Origin: Thermoanaerobaculia bacterium
GTDB lineage: Bacteria > Acidobacteriota > Thermoanaerobaculia > UBA5066
Reading direction: 5' to 3'
DNA: 33,387 bases
NCBI GenBank assembly: GCA_022071945.1
Contig: JAJVIN010000053.1
Span: forward strand, 1-33,387
In this document: positions 24,432 to 31,275 of the stretch, piece after piece
How the letters are laid out: the number at the start of each line of letters is the position of its first letter
How positions within the stretch are numbered: position 1 is the first letter of the stretch
Translations under genes and position numbers: made by a program
Notes under the pieces: model-generated
The model's database searches: none
What the model saw: the letters and a program-made list of their open reading frames with translations, nothing else
Told to the model about the DNA's origin: nothing

Positions 24432-25873
24432 GCCAACCGATGCCGCTCACCCTCACCTTTCGGACCCGCCAGACCCGGTACTGGCAGGCGATGGCGTCCT
24501 TCTACAGGGCACGGGACCGCTTTCTCCACGAGATGCTGCGTCGGGAGGGCGACGGCGAGCGCTTCGGCGAGTACCTCGCCGCCGACGGCTCCCGCGTCCC
24601 CTGCCGTCTCACGGGAACCGACCTCCGCCAGCACGCGTTCGTCCTCGGGGCGACCGGGTCCGGCAAGTCCTCGCTCCTCGAGTCGATGGCCCGTGCCCTC
24701 CTGGCTCGGGCCCACGCGTTCGCCGTCATCGACCCGCACGGCGACCTCGCCGAACGAATCGAGCGCTGGGCGCGGATCTCGGGTCAGCTTCGGGTCGTGT
24801 CCCTCGATTTCACGGCGGCAGCCCGCCTCCCGTCGTGGAACCCGCTGCTGCCCATGGAGGGCGTTGACGCGGGTCGCCAGGTCGACCTCCTCGTCTCGGT
24901 CCTCCGGCGCCTCTACAGCGCCGAGCGAGCGTCGTCCTGGGCGTGGGGCGTGAAGGTCGAGGAGATCGTCCGCATGGCGCTCCGGGCCTCCATCGAGAGC
25001 CAGATCCCCGTCACCCTCGCGGACCTGGACCGCGTCCTTCTCGATGCTCGCTTCCGAAACGAGGTGCTCGCGTCGGCAGGTGAGGAGGTCCGGCAGTACT
25101 TCCTCACTCGCTTCGGCGCCATGGAGGAAATGTACGTTTCGGCGGTCGTGAACAAGCTCTCGCCGTTCATGGGGTCGGCGGCGGTCCGCCGGTTCCTCGG
25201 GAGCGGCGGCGAGCCGATCGACCTCCTCTCCCTCCCCGATCGTCCCGTCGCCCTCGTCGTCAACCTCGCGCGAGGCGTGCTCGGATCGGCCGCAAACGTC
25301 CTCGGGCGGCTCCTGATGAACGCCCTCCTGCTCTCGGCGCTCCGGCGGACCGGGACCGTTCCCGAGACCCGTCGTCACTTCGCCCTCCTCGTAGACGAAG
25401 CCCACAGCTTCGCGGGTGCCGACGGCGGGCTCGAGGACCTGCTCGTCACCGGGAGGAAGTACCACTTCGCCCTGACGATGGCGTCGCAGGGCCTCTCGCT
25501 CTTCCCCGCCCACCTGCGACCGCTGCTGCTCGGGAATACCGCACGCCAGTTCTTCTTCCGCCTCCCGTACGCCGAGGCCCGCCTCCTCGGGCCTGACATC
25601 CTCGAACCCCTCGGGAACGTCGGCCGCCAGCAGGTCCGCCCCTACGACGATCTCTCCGACCCCCTTCTCGACCCGAAGGAGGAGGTGGACGCCCGCATAC
25701 GCGAGCTCTCTGACCTGCCCGTCGGCGCCTGCTACTGGGCGCTCCGGGGCGGGAAGTTCAAGGCGCGGCGGATCAAGGTGAACCGGCCCGAGACGCCGCC
25801 GTCGGCGCTGTCCGAGACGGCGGAAGAGCGGATGGCCGCGCAAGAAATCAGTTTCGACGCCGGCACACCATGA
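24428..25873 (+). CDS. VirD4/TraD-like type IV coupling ATPase (second copy)
   Basis: A 481-aa P-loop ATPase with Walker A GATGSGKS (74-81), FAVIDPHGDLAERI after it, Walker B FALLVDEAHSF (about 317-326) and the motor motif FALTMASQGLSLFP. The order and spacing match the VirD4/TraD/HerA ATPases that pump DNA. It lacks N-terminal membrane helices. ATG 24428 overlaps the preceding stop (ATGA), and its own stop overlaps the first recombinase (ATGA). Coupling of an ATPase with an integrase in one operon suits an element that processes its own DNA. No relaxase gene was found in the window. Confidence 0.9.
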   Translation: MSQPMPLTLTFRTRQTRYWQAMASFYRARDRFLHEMLRREGDGERFGEYLAADGSRVPCRLTGTDLRQHAFVLGATGSGKSSLLESMARALLARAHAFAVIDPHGDLAERIERWARISGQLRVVSLDFTAAARLPSWNPLLPMEGVDAGRQVDLLVSVLRRLYSAERASSWAWGVKVEEIVRMALRASIESQIPVTLADLDRVLLDARFRNEVLASAGEEVRQYFLTRFGAMEEMYVSAVVNKLSPFMGSAAVRRFLGSGGEPIDLLSLPDRPVALVVNLARGVLGSAANVLGRLLMNALLLSALRRTGTVPETRRHFALLVDEAHSFAGADGGLEDLLVTGRKYHFALTMASQGLSLFPAHLRPLLLGNTARQFFFRLPYAEARLLGPDILEPLGNVGRQQVRPYDDLSDPLLDPKEEVDARIRELSDLPVGACYWALRGGKFKARRIKVNRPETPPSALSETAEERMAAQEISFDAGTP

Positions 25874-26985
25874 TCTGGCCAGAATCCGAGCAGGCCGGCG
25901 CGAGCCCGTTCGATCAAGGCGAAGCCCCTCCAGCAACAGGCGCGCTATCCACCACGTTCGGTGGCGCCTCGACCAAGCAGCCGTTCTCGTGGACAGCGCC
26001 GCTCGGCCGCGGGCTCCCGCTCCTCGTCGCGCAACCCGCGCCCTTCGTGGCCCCGTCGTTCGATCACGTTGACCTCCTCGTGAGGCATGTCGTGAAGCGC
26101 GCCCGAGAGACGGAGGGTCTGCGCGAAGGGACGACGCGTCGATGGCTCGTGGCGTACCACGCCTTCCGGCGGTACCTCGGCACATTACCTCGGTCGGACA
26201 GATTTCTATCAGGCGACGGCCGCGTGCAGCGTCGCATCCTCGAGGACTGGATCGCCTGGATGCGGACGACCGGACTATCGCGGAATGCCATCGCGACCTA
26301 CTGGCGCAGCGTCGGGGCGCTCTTCGGGCGCATCGCTCGCGAAGGCGGGATGCTGAACCCGCTCCTCCTCGTCCCAGCGCCAAGGGAGAATCTTCCACAG
26401 CCGTCCTACCTCACACGCGAGCGCGCCGAGGAACTCCTGCGCTTCGTCGCGAACCGACAGGACATCTCGGCGCTCGAGCGAAGCCGCGACCTCTGCCTCG
26501 TCGGCCTCATGGTCATGGCTGGGCTCCGGCGTCAGGAAACGCTGAACCTCCTCATGAGCGACGTCGATGACGGCGCCGGGACCATCAGAATCCGCGCCGG
26601 GAAGGGGCGCCACGGAGGGCGCGACCGGACGGCCTACATGACACCGCAGCTCCAGACCCTCGTACGTAGCTACCTTGCGCAGCGGCGGCTCCACCACCGG
26701 GCCCACCCGGAGTTCCTCACGGCCGTTCGACGCGACGGGCCGATGGGCCTCACAGCCCTGCGGCGCATCTTCTCTCGCGCCTCAAAGTACTTGGGAGTTC
26801 GCCTCACCCCGCACCAGCTGCGCCACAGCTACGCGACGTTCCTCCGCCAAGCCGGCGTCCCCGACCGGATCGCTATGGAGCTTCTCGGCCACAAGAGTCC
26901 CGCGATGCTCTATCGATACTCGCACGTGCTCGACGACGAGCCTGCTCGGGAAGCAACCCGTCTCCAGCTTCACCTCGACACGTAG
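25870..26985 (+). CDS. Tyrosine recombinase (integrase), first
   Basis: A 371-aa site-specific recombinase. An N-terminal SAM-like DNA-binding domain lies at about residues 55-165, the catalytic domain at about 180-360. Catalytic residues are visible: Arg in GLRRQETLNL (about 219), Lys in the beta-hairpin GKGRHGGRD, His315 and Arg318 in HQLRHSYA, His341 in LLGHKSP and the nucleophile Tyr350 in LYRYSHV. The gene overlaps the ATPase by 4 nt and belongs to that operon. It is intact and probably active in integration or excision. Confidence 0.94.
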   Translation: MIWPESEQAGASPFDQGEAPPATGALSTTFGGASTKQPFSWTAPLGRGLPLLVAQPAPFVAPSFDHVDLLVRHVVKRARETEGLREGTTRRWLVAYHAFRRYLGTLPRSDRFLSGDGRVQRRILEDWIAWMRTTGLSRNAIATYWRSVGALFGRIAREGGMLNPLLLVPAPRENLPQPSYLTRERAEELLRFVANRQDISALERSRDLCLVGLMVMAGLRRQETLNLLMSDVDDGAGTIRIRAGKGRHGGRDRTAYMTPQLQTLVRSYLAQRRLHHRAHPEFLTAVRRDGPMGLTALRRIFSRASKYLGVRLTPHQLRHSYATFLRQAGVPDRIAMELLGHKSPAMLYRYSHVLDDEPAREATRLQLHLDT

Positions 26986-27154
26986 ACCTCCGCACGCTGG
27001 TCGTTGGAGACGCAGCCCCACGCTTGCCCGGGAGCGTCGGGGATGGTTCACTGTGGGAGCACCTTCACCGAATCGGTCCTAGTCCAGGCACGGATGTGTC
27101 CCACTTGGCTCGGCCCCGGGAGACAGGATCGCTTCTGGAAGCCGCGAAACATAT

Positions 27155-27195
27155 GCCCCTGTAGCTCAGTTGGTAGAGCGCGTCCATGGTAAGGA
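27155..27195 (+). tRNA. 5' half of tRNA-Thr(GGT), truncated after the anticodon
   Basis: The sequence has a 7-nt acceptor strand GCCCCTG, D arm GCTCAGTTGGTAGAGC, anticodon stem CGTCC, loop ATGGTAA (anticodon GGT) and the first three bases of the 3' stem (GGA). After 27195 the expected ..CG, variable loop, T arm and acceptor strand CAGGGGC are absent; I looked for them through the window and did not find them. The break therefore lies at the anticodon stem, a usual crossover place for tyrosine recombinases. A short inverted repeat GGAAC-ATC-GTTCC (27193-27205) straddles the break. The surrounding gap (26986-27380) has no gene. Confidence 0.85.
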
Positions 27196-27380
27196 ACATC
27201 GTTCCACCTGGCCGCAAGAGGCACGCTCGATGGCTACCAGAAGCGGTAAACCCAGCCGACTACGCGTTGTAGCGGCCTTCGCATCTGACTCATCCGTGAT
27301 GTCCGGACTGCGCTCACCTTCGCCGGTGAGCCGCGGACTCCTTTCGGTGGAGGGGCAGCCATTCTTCCCCCTCCTATCCC

Positions 27381-28430
27381 ATGATTCACCCTGGCATCTT
27401 CGGAGCACATCCGGACCGCCCGATCGACGGAGCTGCTTCCTCACAGACTGCGCCGCCTCGCCGCCACTACTCCGCTGGCACCGCCTCCACCCGGATCGCT
27501 GACGTCCCCGCACGCGTCGACTGGACGCTCGACGACCTGGACCGGCGCTTCTACTCGTTCGTCGAGGAGTGTCAGCATGTCGACGGGCAGAGCCCCTACA
27601 CCCTTCGCTCGTACCGCGTCAGCTACTCGAACTTCCGGAAGTTCCTGATATCGAAGGCGGGCCTTGGCGCCAGCCTCGGCCTCGCGCTCTTCGCCATTGA
27701 GGAGTGGACCGGCTGGAACCGGCGGAACGGAGTGCAGCCGACGACCTTGAACAGCTACTGGCGGAAGCTCCGATCCTTCTTCAACTTCCTCGAGAAGCGC
27801 TGTGACGTCCCAAACCCATTCTCTGGACTCCGACAGCCCGCGCTCCCCGCGCGCATCCCGAAAGCGCTCGCGCCAGCCGACTGCCGGCGCATCCTCGACG
27901 CCGCGGCAAACATCCCCTGGGAGAACGCTTTCGATCGCACGCGCGCCGTCGCGATCGTCGCGGCGGCGCTCTTCGCCGGCCTACGACGGTCCGAGGTGCT
28001 GAAGCTCCAGTATCTGGACGTCGACCTCCAGGCCGGAACTGTCCGAGTGAACCAAGGGAAGGGCCGTGGCGGCGGAAAGGATCGTGTCGTGCCCATGGCG
28101 CCCGAGCTCCGGTCTGCTCTCCTCGGCTACCTCCGCGAGCGCCGCCAGCACGGCCTCACGGCACCCGAGTTCTTCTGCTCGCTTAAGGAGCGCCGCGGGA
28201 TCTCCCTGACGACGTTCCGGCGGATCGTCGCGCGGGTCCATGCCGCTTCCGGACTCCGGTTCACCTTCCACGCGCTTCGGCATTCGTTCGTAACGCAGCT
28301 CCTGCGCTCCGGCGTCCCGCTCCACACGACCAGCGCCCTGGCGGGCCACAGTCAGATCACGACGACGGCCGGCTACCTACGGGTCTTCGACGAGGACAAG
28401 GAGGACGCGGTGCGGGGGTTGAGATTCTGA
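27381..28430 (+). CDS. Tyrosine recombinase (integrase), second
   Basis: A 349-aa recombinase, clearly related in fold to the first but not a recent duplicate. The core-binding domain is near residues 55-150 (SPYTLRSYRVSYSNFRKFL). The catalytic residues are present: Arg in GLRRSEVLKL, Lys in GKGRGGGKDRV, HxxR in FHALRHSFVTQ, His in LAGHSQI and Tyr in TAGYLRV. The first 45 residues are Pro/Ala-rich, so translation may start later, but no better start codon with a Shine-Dalgarno was seen; the ATG follows a pyrimidine-rich leader. It starts about 185 nt after the tRNA-Thr fragment, so it may be the enzyme that used that site. Confidence 0.9.
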   Translation: MIHPGIFGAHPDRPIDGAASSQTAPPRRHYSAGTASTRIADVPARVDWTLDDLDRRFYSFVEECQHVDGQSPYTLRSYRVSYSNFRKFLISKAGLGASLGLALFAIEEWTGWNRRNGVQPTTLNSYWRKLRSFFNFLEKRCDVPNPFSGLRQPALPARIPKALAPADCRRILDAAANIPWENAFDRTRAVAIVAAALFAGLRRSEVLKLQYLDVDLQAGTVRVNQGKGRGGGKDRVVPMAPELRSALLGYLRERRQHGLTAPEFFCSLKERRGISLTTFRRIVARVHAASGLRFTFHALRHSFVTQLLRSGVPLHTTSALAGHSQITTTAGYLRVFDEDKEDAVRGLRF

Positions 28431-28516
28431 GCTCTCACGACCGGCGTGGTCGAACCGAAGAAGCCCATCACTGGGATCCCGGCGGCCTCGTGGCCACGAA
28501 CGGAGTGAGTTGTCGA

Positions 28517-29377
28517 TTAGCGACGCCCCGGCCAGTGTCGGCGGCCAAGTCCGAATTCGTCGGGGTCCAGTTCACCATCGTCAGCAGGTTCATAACCGTG
28601 GCGGTCGTCCAGGAATGAGGTTGCGAGGAGGAGCGAGAGCGTCGCGTCGTAGCGGGGCAGCGCGCGCGTCCACTCCTGGAGCGTCGCTCCCGCGATGAGA
28701 CCTTCCGGGTAGAGCCACGCAGTCGCCGGGACGACTACCCAGGCATCGGGCGGATTCGTGCCGCGGAAGCTATCGGCTGCGACCGTCTCGGCCGAGAGGT
28801 CATCGACACGAACCGCCCGGTGAAACTCTGCGGACCGACGGAACCACCGAACGCGACCGCCCTCGCTCCAAACGAGAGCGAGGGCGTGCGCGGACGCCTC
28901 GACCAGGCGGTAGGCACTCGCGGTGAGGGAGGTCCCGCACCGTGCAGCCAAGTCCTCGACGACCGGAAACGACGGGGCCGTCGCGGAGAGTGGCTGTAGG
29001 ACGTCGTCGGGCATCGTGAGCGCAGCGGCGAAGAGGTTCGCCTCGGCCTCGCGATCGCCCGCGCGCCCCTCGAAACGCTCCAGGTCACGCGGGCGACACG
29101 GGCTGGACTCGCGATCGTGGCCGGGCAAGACGTAGTGGCCGAGCTCGTGGGCGAGCGTGAAGAGCCGCCGCTGGACGTTGCGCTGAGCGCGATTCAGGAG
29201 GATGACACCTCGCGCCACGCCTGCGGCGCGGACGAGGGCGCCCTCGAAAGCGTCAGCGTCGATCTCGCGGATCGTCAGGCCCAACTTGGAGGCGAGCTCC
29301 GGGAGACGGCGTGCGCAGTCCGTGCCGTGCTCGGCAATGAATGCGCGAGCAAAGGTGACTGCGTCAGCCCTTGTCAT
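28517..29377 (-). CDS. ImmA/IrrE-family metallopeptidase
   Basis: A 286-aa protein with the zinc-protease motif HELGH (TLAHELGHYVLPGH) and a downstream metal ligand region REAEANLFAAALTMP, both hallmarks of the ImmA/IrrE (DUF955) family. The C-terminal 130 residues look like an extra sensory or substrate-binding domain. Family members cleave a repressor or anti-activator when the cell is stressed (ImmA on ICEBs1, IrrE in Deinococcus). ATG 29377 was chosen because the protein then begins MTRADAVTFARAFI, the usual helix before the fold; the frame upstream lies inside the preceding gene. It overlaps that gene by 14 nt. No Xre-type repressor partner is present. The 86-nt gap to the integrase (28431-28516) holds no clear terminator. 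Confidence 0.9.
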   Translation of the reverse strand: MTRADAVTFARAFIAEHGTDCARRLPELASKLGLTIREIDADAFEGALVRAAGVARGVILLNRAQRNVQRRLFTLAHELGHYVLPGHDRESSPCRPRDLERFEGRAGDREAEANLFAAALTMPDDVLQPLSATAPSFPVVEDLAARCGTSLTASAYRLVEASAHALALVWSEGGRVRWFRRSAEFHRAVRVDDLSAETVAADSFRGTNPPDAWVVVPATAWLYPEGLIAGATLQEWTRALPRYDATLSLLLATSFLDDRHGYEPADDGELDPDEFGLGRRHWPGRR

Positions 29378-29822
29378 TCTTCTCGGGCTCCTGGCGCAAG
29401 GTGTCGGCAGCCTCGTCGAGAGCAGCGCGGTCGCGCTCCGTGAGCTCCGCATCGCCCTTCCGGTAGGCTTCGACCACGCGGAGGCCGCCAACTGGTGGGA
29501 CGACGGCCTGGCCCAGCGCCTTGACGAATCGCGCTGCCTTGGCGAGCGCCGCGGCGGGGTCGCGTGGGAGCCTCGGGCTGTCGTCCATCGCTTCCGCGAA
29601 AGCGGTCAGTGCCTTCGGCGCAGCGTGCCCTGCGCGTCGGTGACCGGCTGCAACCTCATTGGCCATCGTGTGGAGCCGGCGCCGAATGTCGGCGAGGTCA
29701 CAGGCGCCGTCCTCGTGGAGGCGGTCGACCTCAGGCTCCGAGAGGGACTCGACGTCCGGGAGCAACGCGTCGAGCACGGCCTCAAGCCTCTTCTCTTCCT
29801 CGCGCTGACGCTTCTTCGACAT
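29364..29822 (-). CDS. Charged helical protein between the sigma factor and the peptidase
   Basis: A 152-aa protein, mostly alpha-helical and highly charged (MSKKRQREEEKRLEAVLDAL, then DIRRRLHTMANEVAAGH), with a Lys/Glu-rich C-terminus. No known family recognised. It has a good Shine-Dalgarno (AAGGAAGG) before ATG 29822. It starts 14 nt after the sigma-factor gene and overlaps the peptidase gene by 14 nt. Its place between a sigma factor and an ImmA-type protease makes it a candidate anti-sigma or protease substrate, but nothing in the sequence proves this. Confidence 0.8.
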   Translation of the reverse strand: MSKKRQREEEKRLEAVLDALLPDVESLSEPEVDRLHEDGACDLADIRRRLHTMANEVAAGHRRAGHAAPKALTAFAEAMDDSPRLPRDPAAALAKAARFVKALGQAVVPPVGGLRVVEAYRKGDAELTERDRAALDEAADTLRQEPEKNDKG

Positions 29823-29836
29823 AGGTGGCCTTCCTT

Positions 29837-30448
29837 CTACGTTCGCGCCCGGGCTGCCGCCTGCGGCTGACGCGCTCGAGCGAGGATCCGGCCGAGGCGC
29901 TTCTTGATGTTCACGACGTCCGCTGGGGTGACTCCGAGCTCGACGGCGGCCTCGGCGTTCTGGTACGGGCCGCCTCCATCAACCTGGAGGTCAAGGTAGA
30001 GGACCACCTCGACGTCGTCCTCAGCCTCTGCGATGAACCTCGCACGGCTGTAAAGCTGGGTGACGAGGATCTGGTCAACGAGGCGCTCGCTACTCCCCGG
30101 AGATCCCGCCGGAGCGGGTCCGAGCGATCGGGCATCTTCGCAATCGGTGCCGGAGACCACGCCGGGCGCGGTGTGGGTGTACGCCCCCTTGCGGAGGCAG
30201 TCGAGGAAGTAGTTCTTCAGGACGACTTTGAGGTACCCGACGACCGCCGGGACGGTCGGCGAGCCCTTGTCCGCGCTCCACTTCACGGTCGTCGCGGGGT
30301 CCCAGAGCCGTCGGAGCGTCTCGTAGACCAAGTCCTCTGGACCAATGCCGAGTCCTGCGACCACGTCGACAGACACGAGGGTCTTCGCGAAGGCGCCGAG
30401 GCGTTTCAAGACGCTCCGCCACTCCTCTGAGGAAAGGACGACGTCCAC
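29837..30448 (-). CDS. Sigma-70-like (ECF-type) RNA polymerase sigma factor
   Basis: From GTG 30448 the protein has 203 aa. A region-2-like segment (GPEDLVYETLRRLWD, then VPAVVGYLKVVLKNYFLDCL) resembles the EDLVQETFLRLW...WLYRIARNLLRDRLR pattern of ECF sigma factors. A region-4-like helix-turn-helix follows (YQNAEAAVELGVTPADVVNI, then KKRLGRILARAR). GGGAGG lies upstream of the GTG. The frame stays open to 30667, but the extra 73 residues are low-complexity and cross the promoter region of the divergent operon. Region 4 is shorter than usual, so the match is good but not perfect. It heads a three-gene minus-strand operon. Confidence 0.78.
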   Translation of the reverse strand: MDVVLSSEEWRSVLKRLGAFAKTLVSVDVVAGLGIGPEDLVYETLRRLWDPATTVKWSADKGSPTVPAVVGYLKVVLKNYFLDCLRKGAYTHTAPGVVSGTDCEDARSLGPAPAGSPGSSERLVDQILVTQLYSRARFIAEAEDDVEVVLYLDLQVDGGGPYQNAEAAVELGVTPADVVNIKKRLGRILARARQPQAAARART

Positions 30449-30511
30449 GTACTGCTGGCCTCCCAGGGTCCCCTCCTTGAGCCCGACCTCTCGAGCCTCC
30501 TGTAGAGGATA

Positions 30512-30562
30512 CGAGGGAGCCAGGCTTGTTTTGCCACCGCCACTCCCTCGGGGACGGCAAAA
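30512..30562. promoter_or_regulatory. Interleaved inverted repeats in the divergent promoter region
   Basis: Two perfect inverted repeats overlap between the sigma-factor gene and the ubiquitin-like operon. One is CGAGGGAG (30512-30519) / CTCCCTCG (30543-30550). The other is TTTTGCC (30529-30535) / GGCAAAA (30556-30562). They are interleaved, so both cannot fold at once as RNA, which suggests protein-binding sites or a switch. The whole intergenic space is 30449-30623. No standard sigma-70 promoter was recognised, which would fit use of an alternative sigma factor. Confidence 0.5.
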
Positions 30563-30623
30563 GCGGCCGCCCTGACTCGTACAAGGTGGGAGCGCCCCTG
30601 ACGGGGAGCCGAAGGAGACGCAT

Positions 30624-30890
30624 ATGGATGCCCTTGCAGCGAAGACCGACCACGGCCCCCACCCCACCGAGATCCCGATCCAGATCGACCACCGGCCCTA
30701 CAAGGCGCCGAAGTCCGGCATGACCGGCGCGGAGCTGAAGGCGCTCGCAGGAATCACGGGCGACTACGACCTGTGGTACGAGACGCCCGGCCCGACCGAC
30801 GACGTCAAGGTCCGAGACGACCAGCCCTTCGCCCTCCACCCCGGGGCGCACTTCTATTCGATGCCCCGGACGATCAACCCGGGGAGCTGA
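30624..30890 (+). CDS. Ubiquitin-like protein (multiubiquitin-type domain, single copy)
   Basis: An 88-aa protein. After a flexible N-terminus of about 16 residues there is one beta-grasp domain (IPIQIDHRPYKAPKSGMTGA, GDYDLWYE, DDVKVRDDQPFALHPG, HFYSMPR). This matches the pattern of the bacterial multi-ubiquitin domain, in which the V.LHPGxHFYS.P motif is typical. It ends in NPGS, so the probable conjugation glycine is Gly87, followed by one residue. Many relatives carry tandem domains, whereas this has one. GAAGGAG (30611-30617) lies seven bases upstream. It is the first gene of a four-gene operon and should be the modifier attached by the enzymes that follow. Confidence 0.85.
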   Translation: MDALAAKTDHGPHPTEIPIQIDHRPYKAPKSGMTGAELKALAGITGDYDLWYETPGPTDDVKVRDDQPFALHPGAHFYSMPRTINPGS

Positions 30891-30894
30891 CGCC

Positions 30895-31275
30895 GTGGCG
30901 CTCCCGGCCGCCGACGCGGCGTTCCTGACGGCGAAGGGGTACACGCACGAGCTACTCGCGGGCGCCGGCCCCGAACTGCTCCTCGTCCTCCGCGCCGTGC
31001 CCCTGGCGCCGGGGAGGTTCGACCAGCCGGCGACCGACGTCCTCGTAAAGATCCCGCCCGGCTACCCGGCGACGCCGCTCGACATGTTCTGGGTCTGCCC
31101 GCCCCTCCGGTACCCGACGGGCGCCACGCCGCCCGCGGCGGACAACTACGAGACGCACGAGGGGCGCAGCTGGCAGCGCTTCTCCCGGCACCTGGCCGGC
31201 GGGGCATGGCGGCCAGGGATCGACTCTCTTCGGACGTTCCTCCCCGTCGTCCTCGCGGAGCTCGTCGGACCGTGA
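30895..31275 (+). CDS. E2-fold (UBC-like) protein, prokaryotic E2 family E type
   Basis: A 126-aa protein with features of the bacterial Prok-E2_E family: VLVKIPPGYPATPLDMFWVC corresponding to the YPxxPP strand of UBC folds, and the C-terminal signature GRSWQRFSRH...WRPGIDSLRTFL. It would accept the ubiquitin-like protein from the E1 and hand it on. The only cysteine is Cys68, directly after MFWV, which is earlier than the usual catalytic cysteine, so the chemistry may be non-canonical. GTG 30895 follows the modifier gene by 4 nt, and its stop overlaps the next start (GTGA). Confidence 0.85.
   Translation: MALPAADAAFLTAKGYTHELLAGAGPELLLVLRAVPLAPGRFDQPATDVLVKIPPGYPATPLDMFWVCPPLRYPTGATPPAADNYETHEGRSWQRFSRHLAGGAWRPGIDSLRTFLPVVLAELVGP

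Noticed and set aside
24113-26398. Long minus-strand open frame antisense to the second ATPase and the first integrase
   Set aside because: The translation is Arg/Gly/Glu-rich without domain structure; the plus-strand genes have complete catalytic motifs.
27155-27235. A complete tRNA-Thr at this place
   Set aside because: No T arm and no strand complementary to the acceptor stem follows; the anticodon stem has only three of five pairs.
30449-30667. N-terminal extension of the sigma-factor frame
   Set aside because: Low-complexity sequence crossing the divergent promoter region; GTG 30448 has a Shine-Dalgarno and starts at the first helix.
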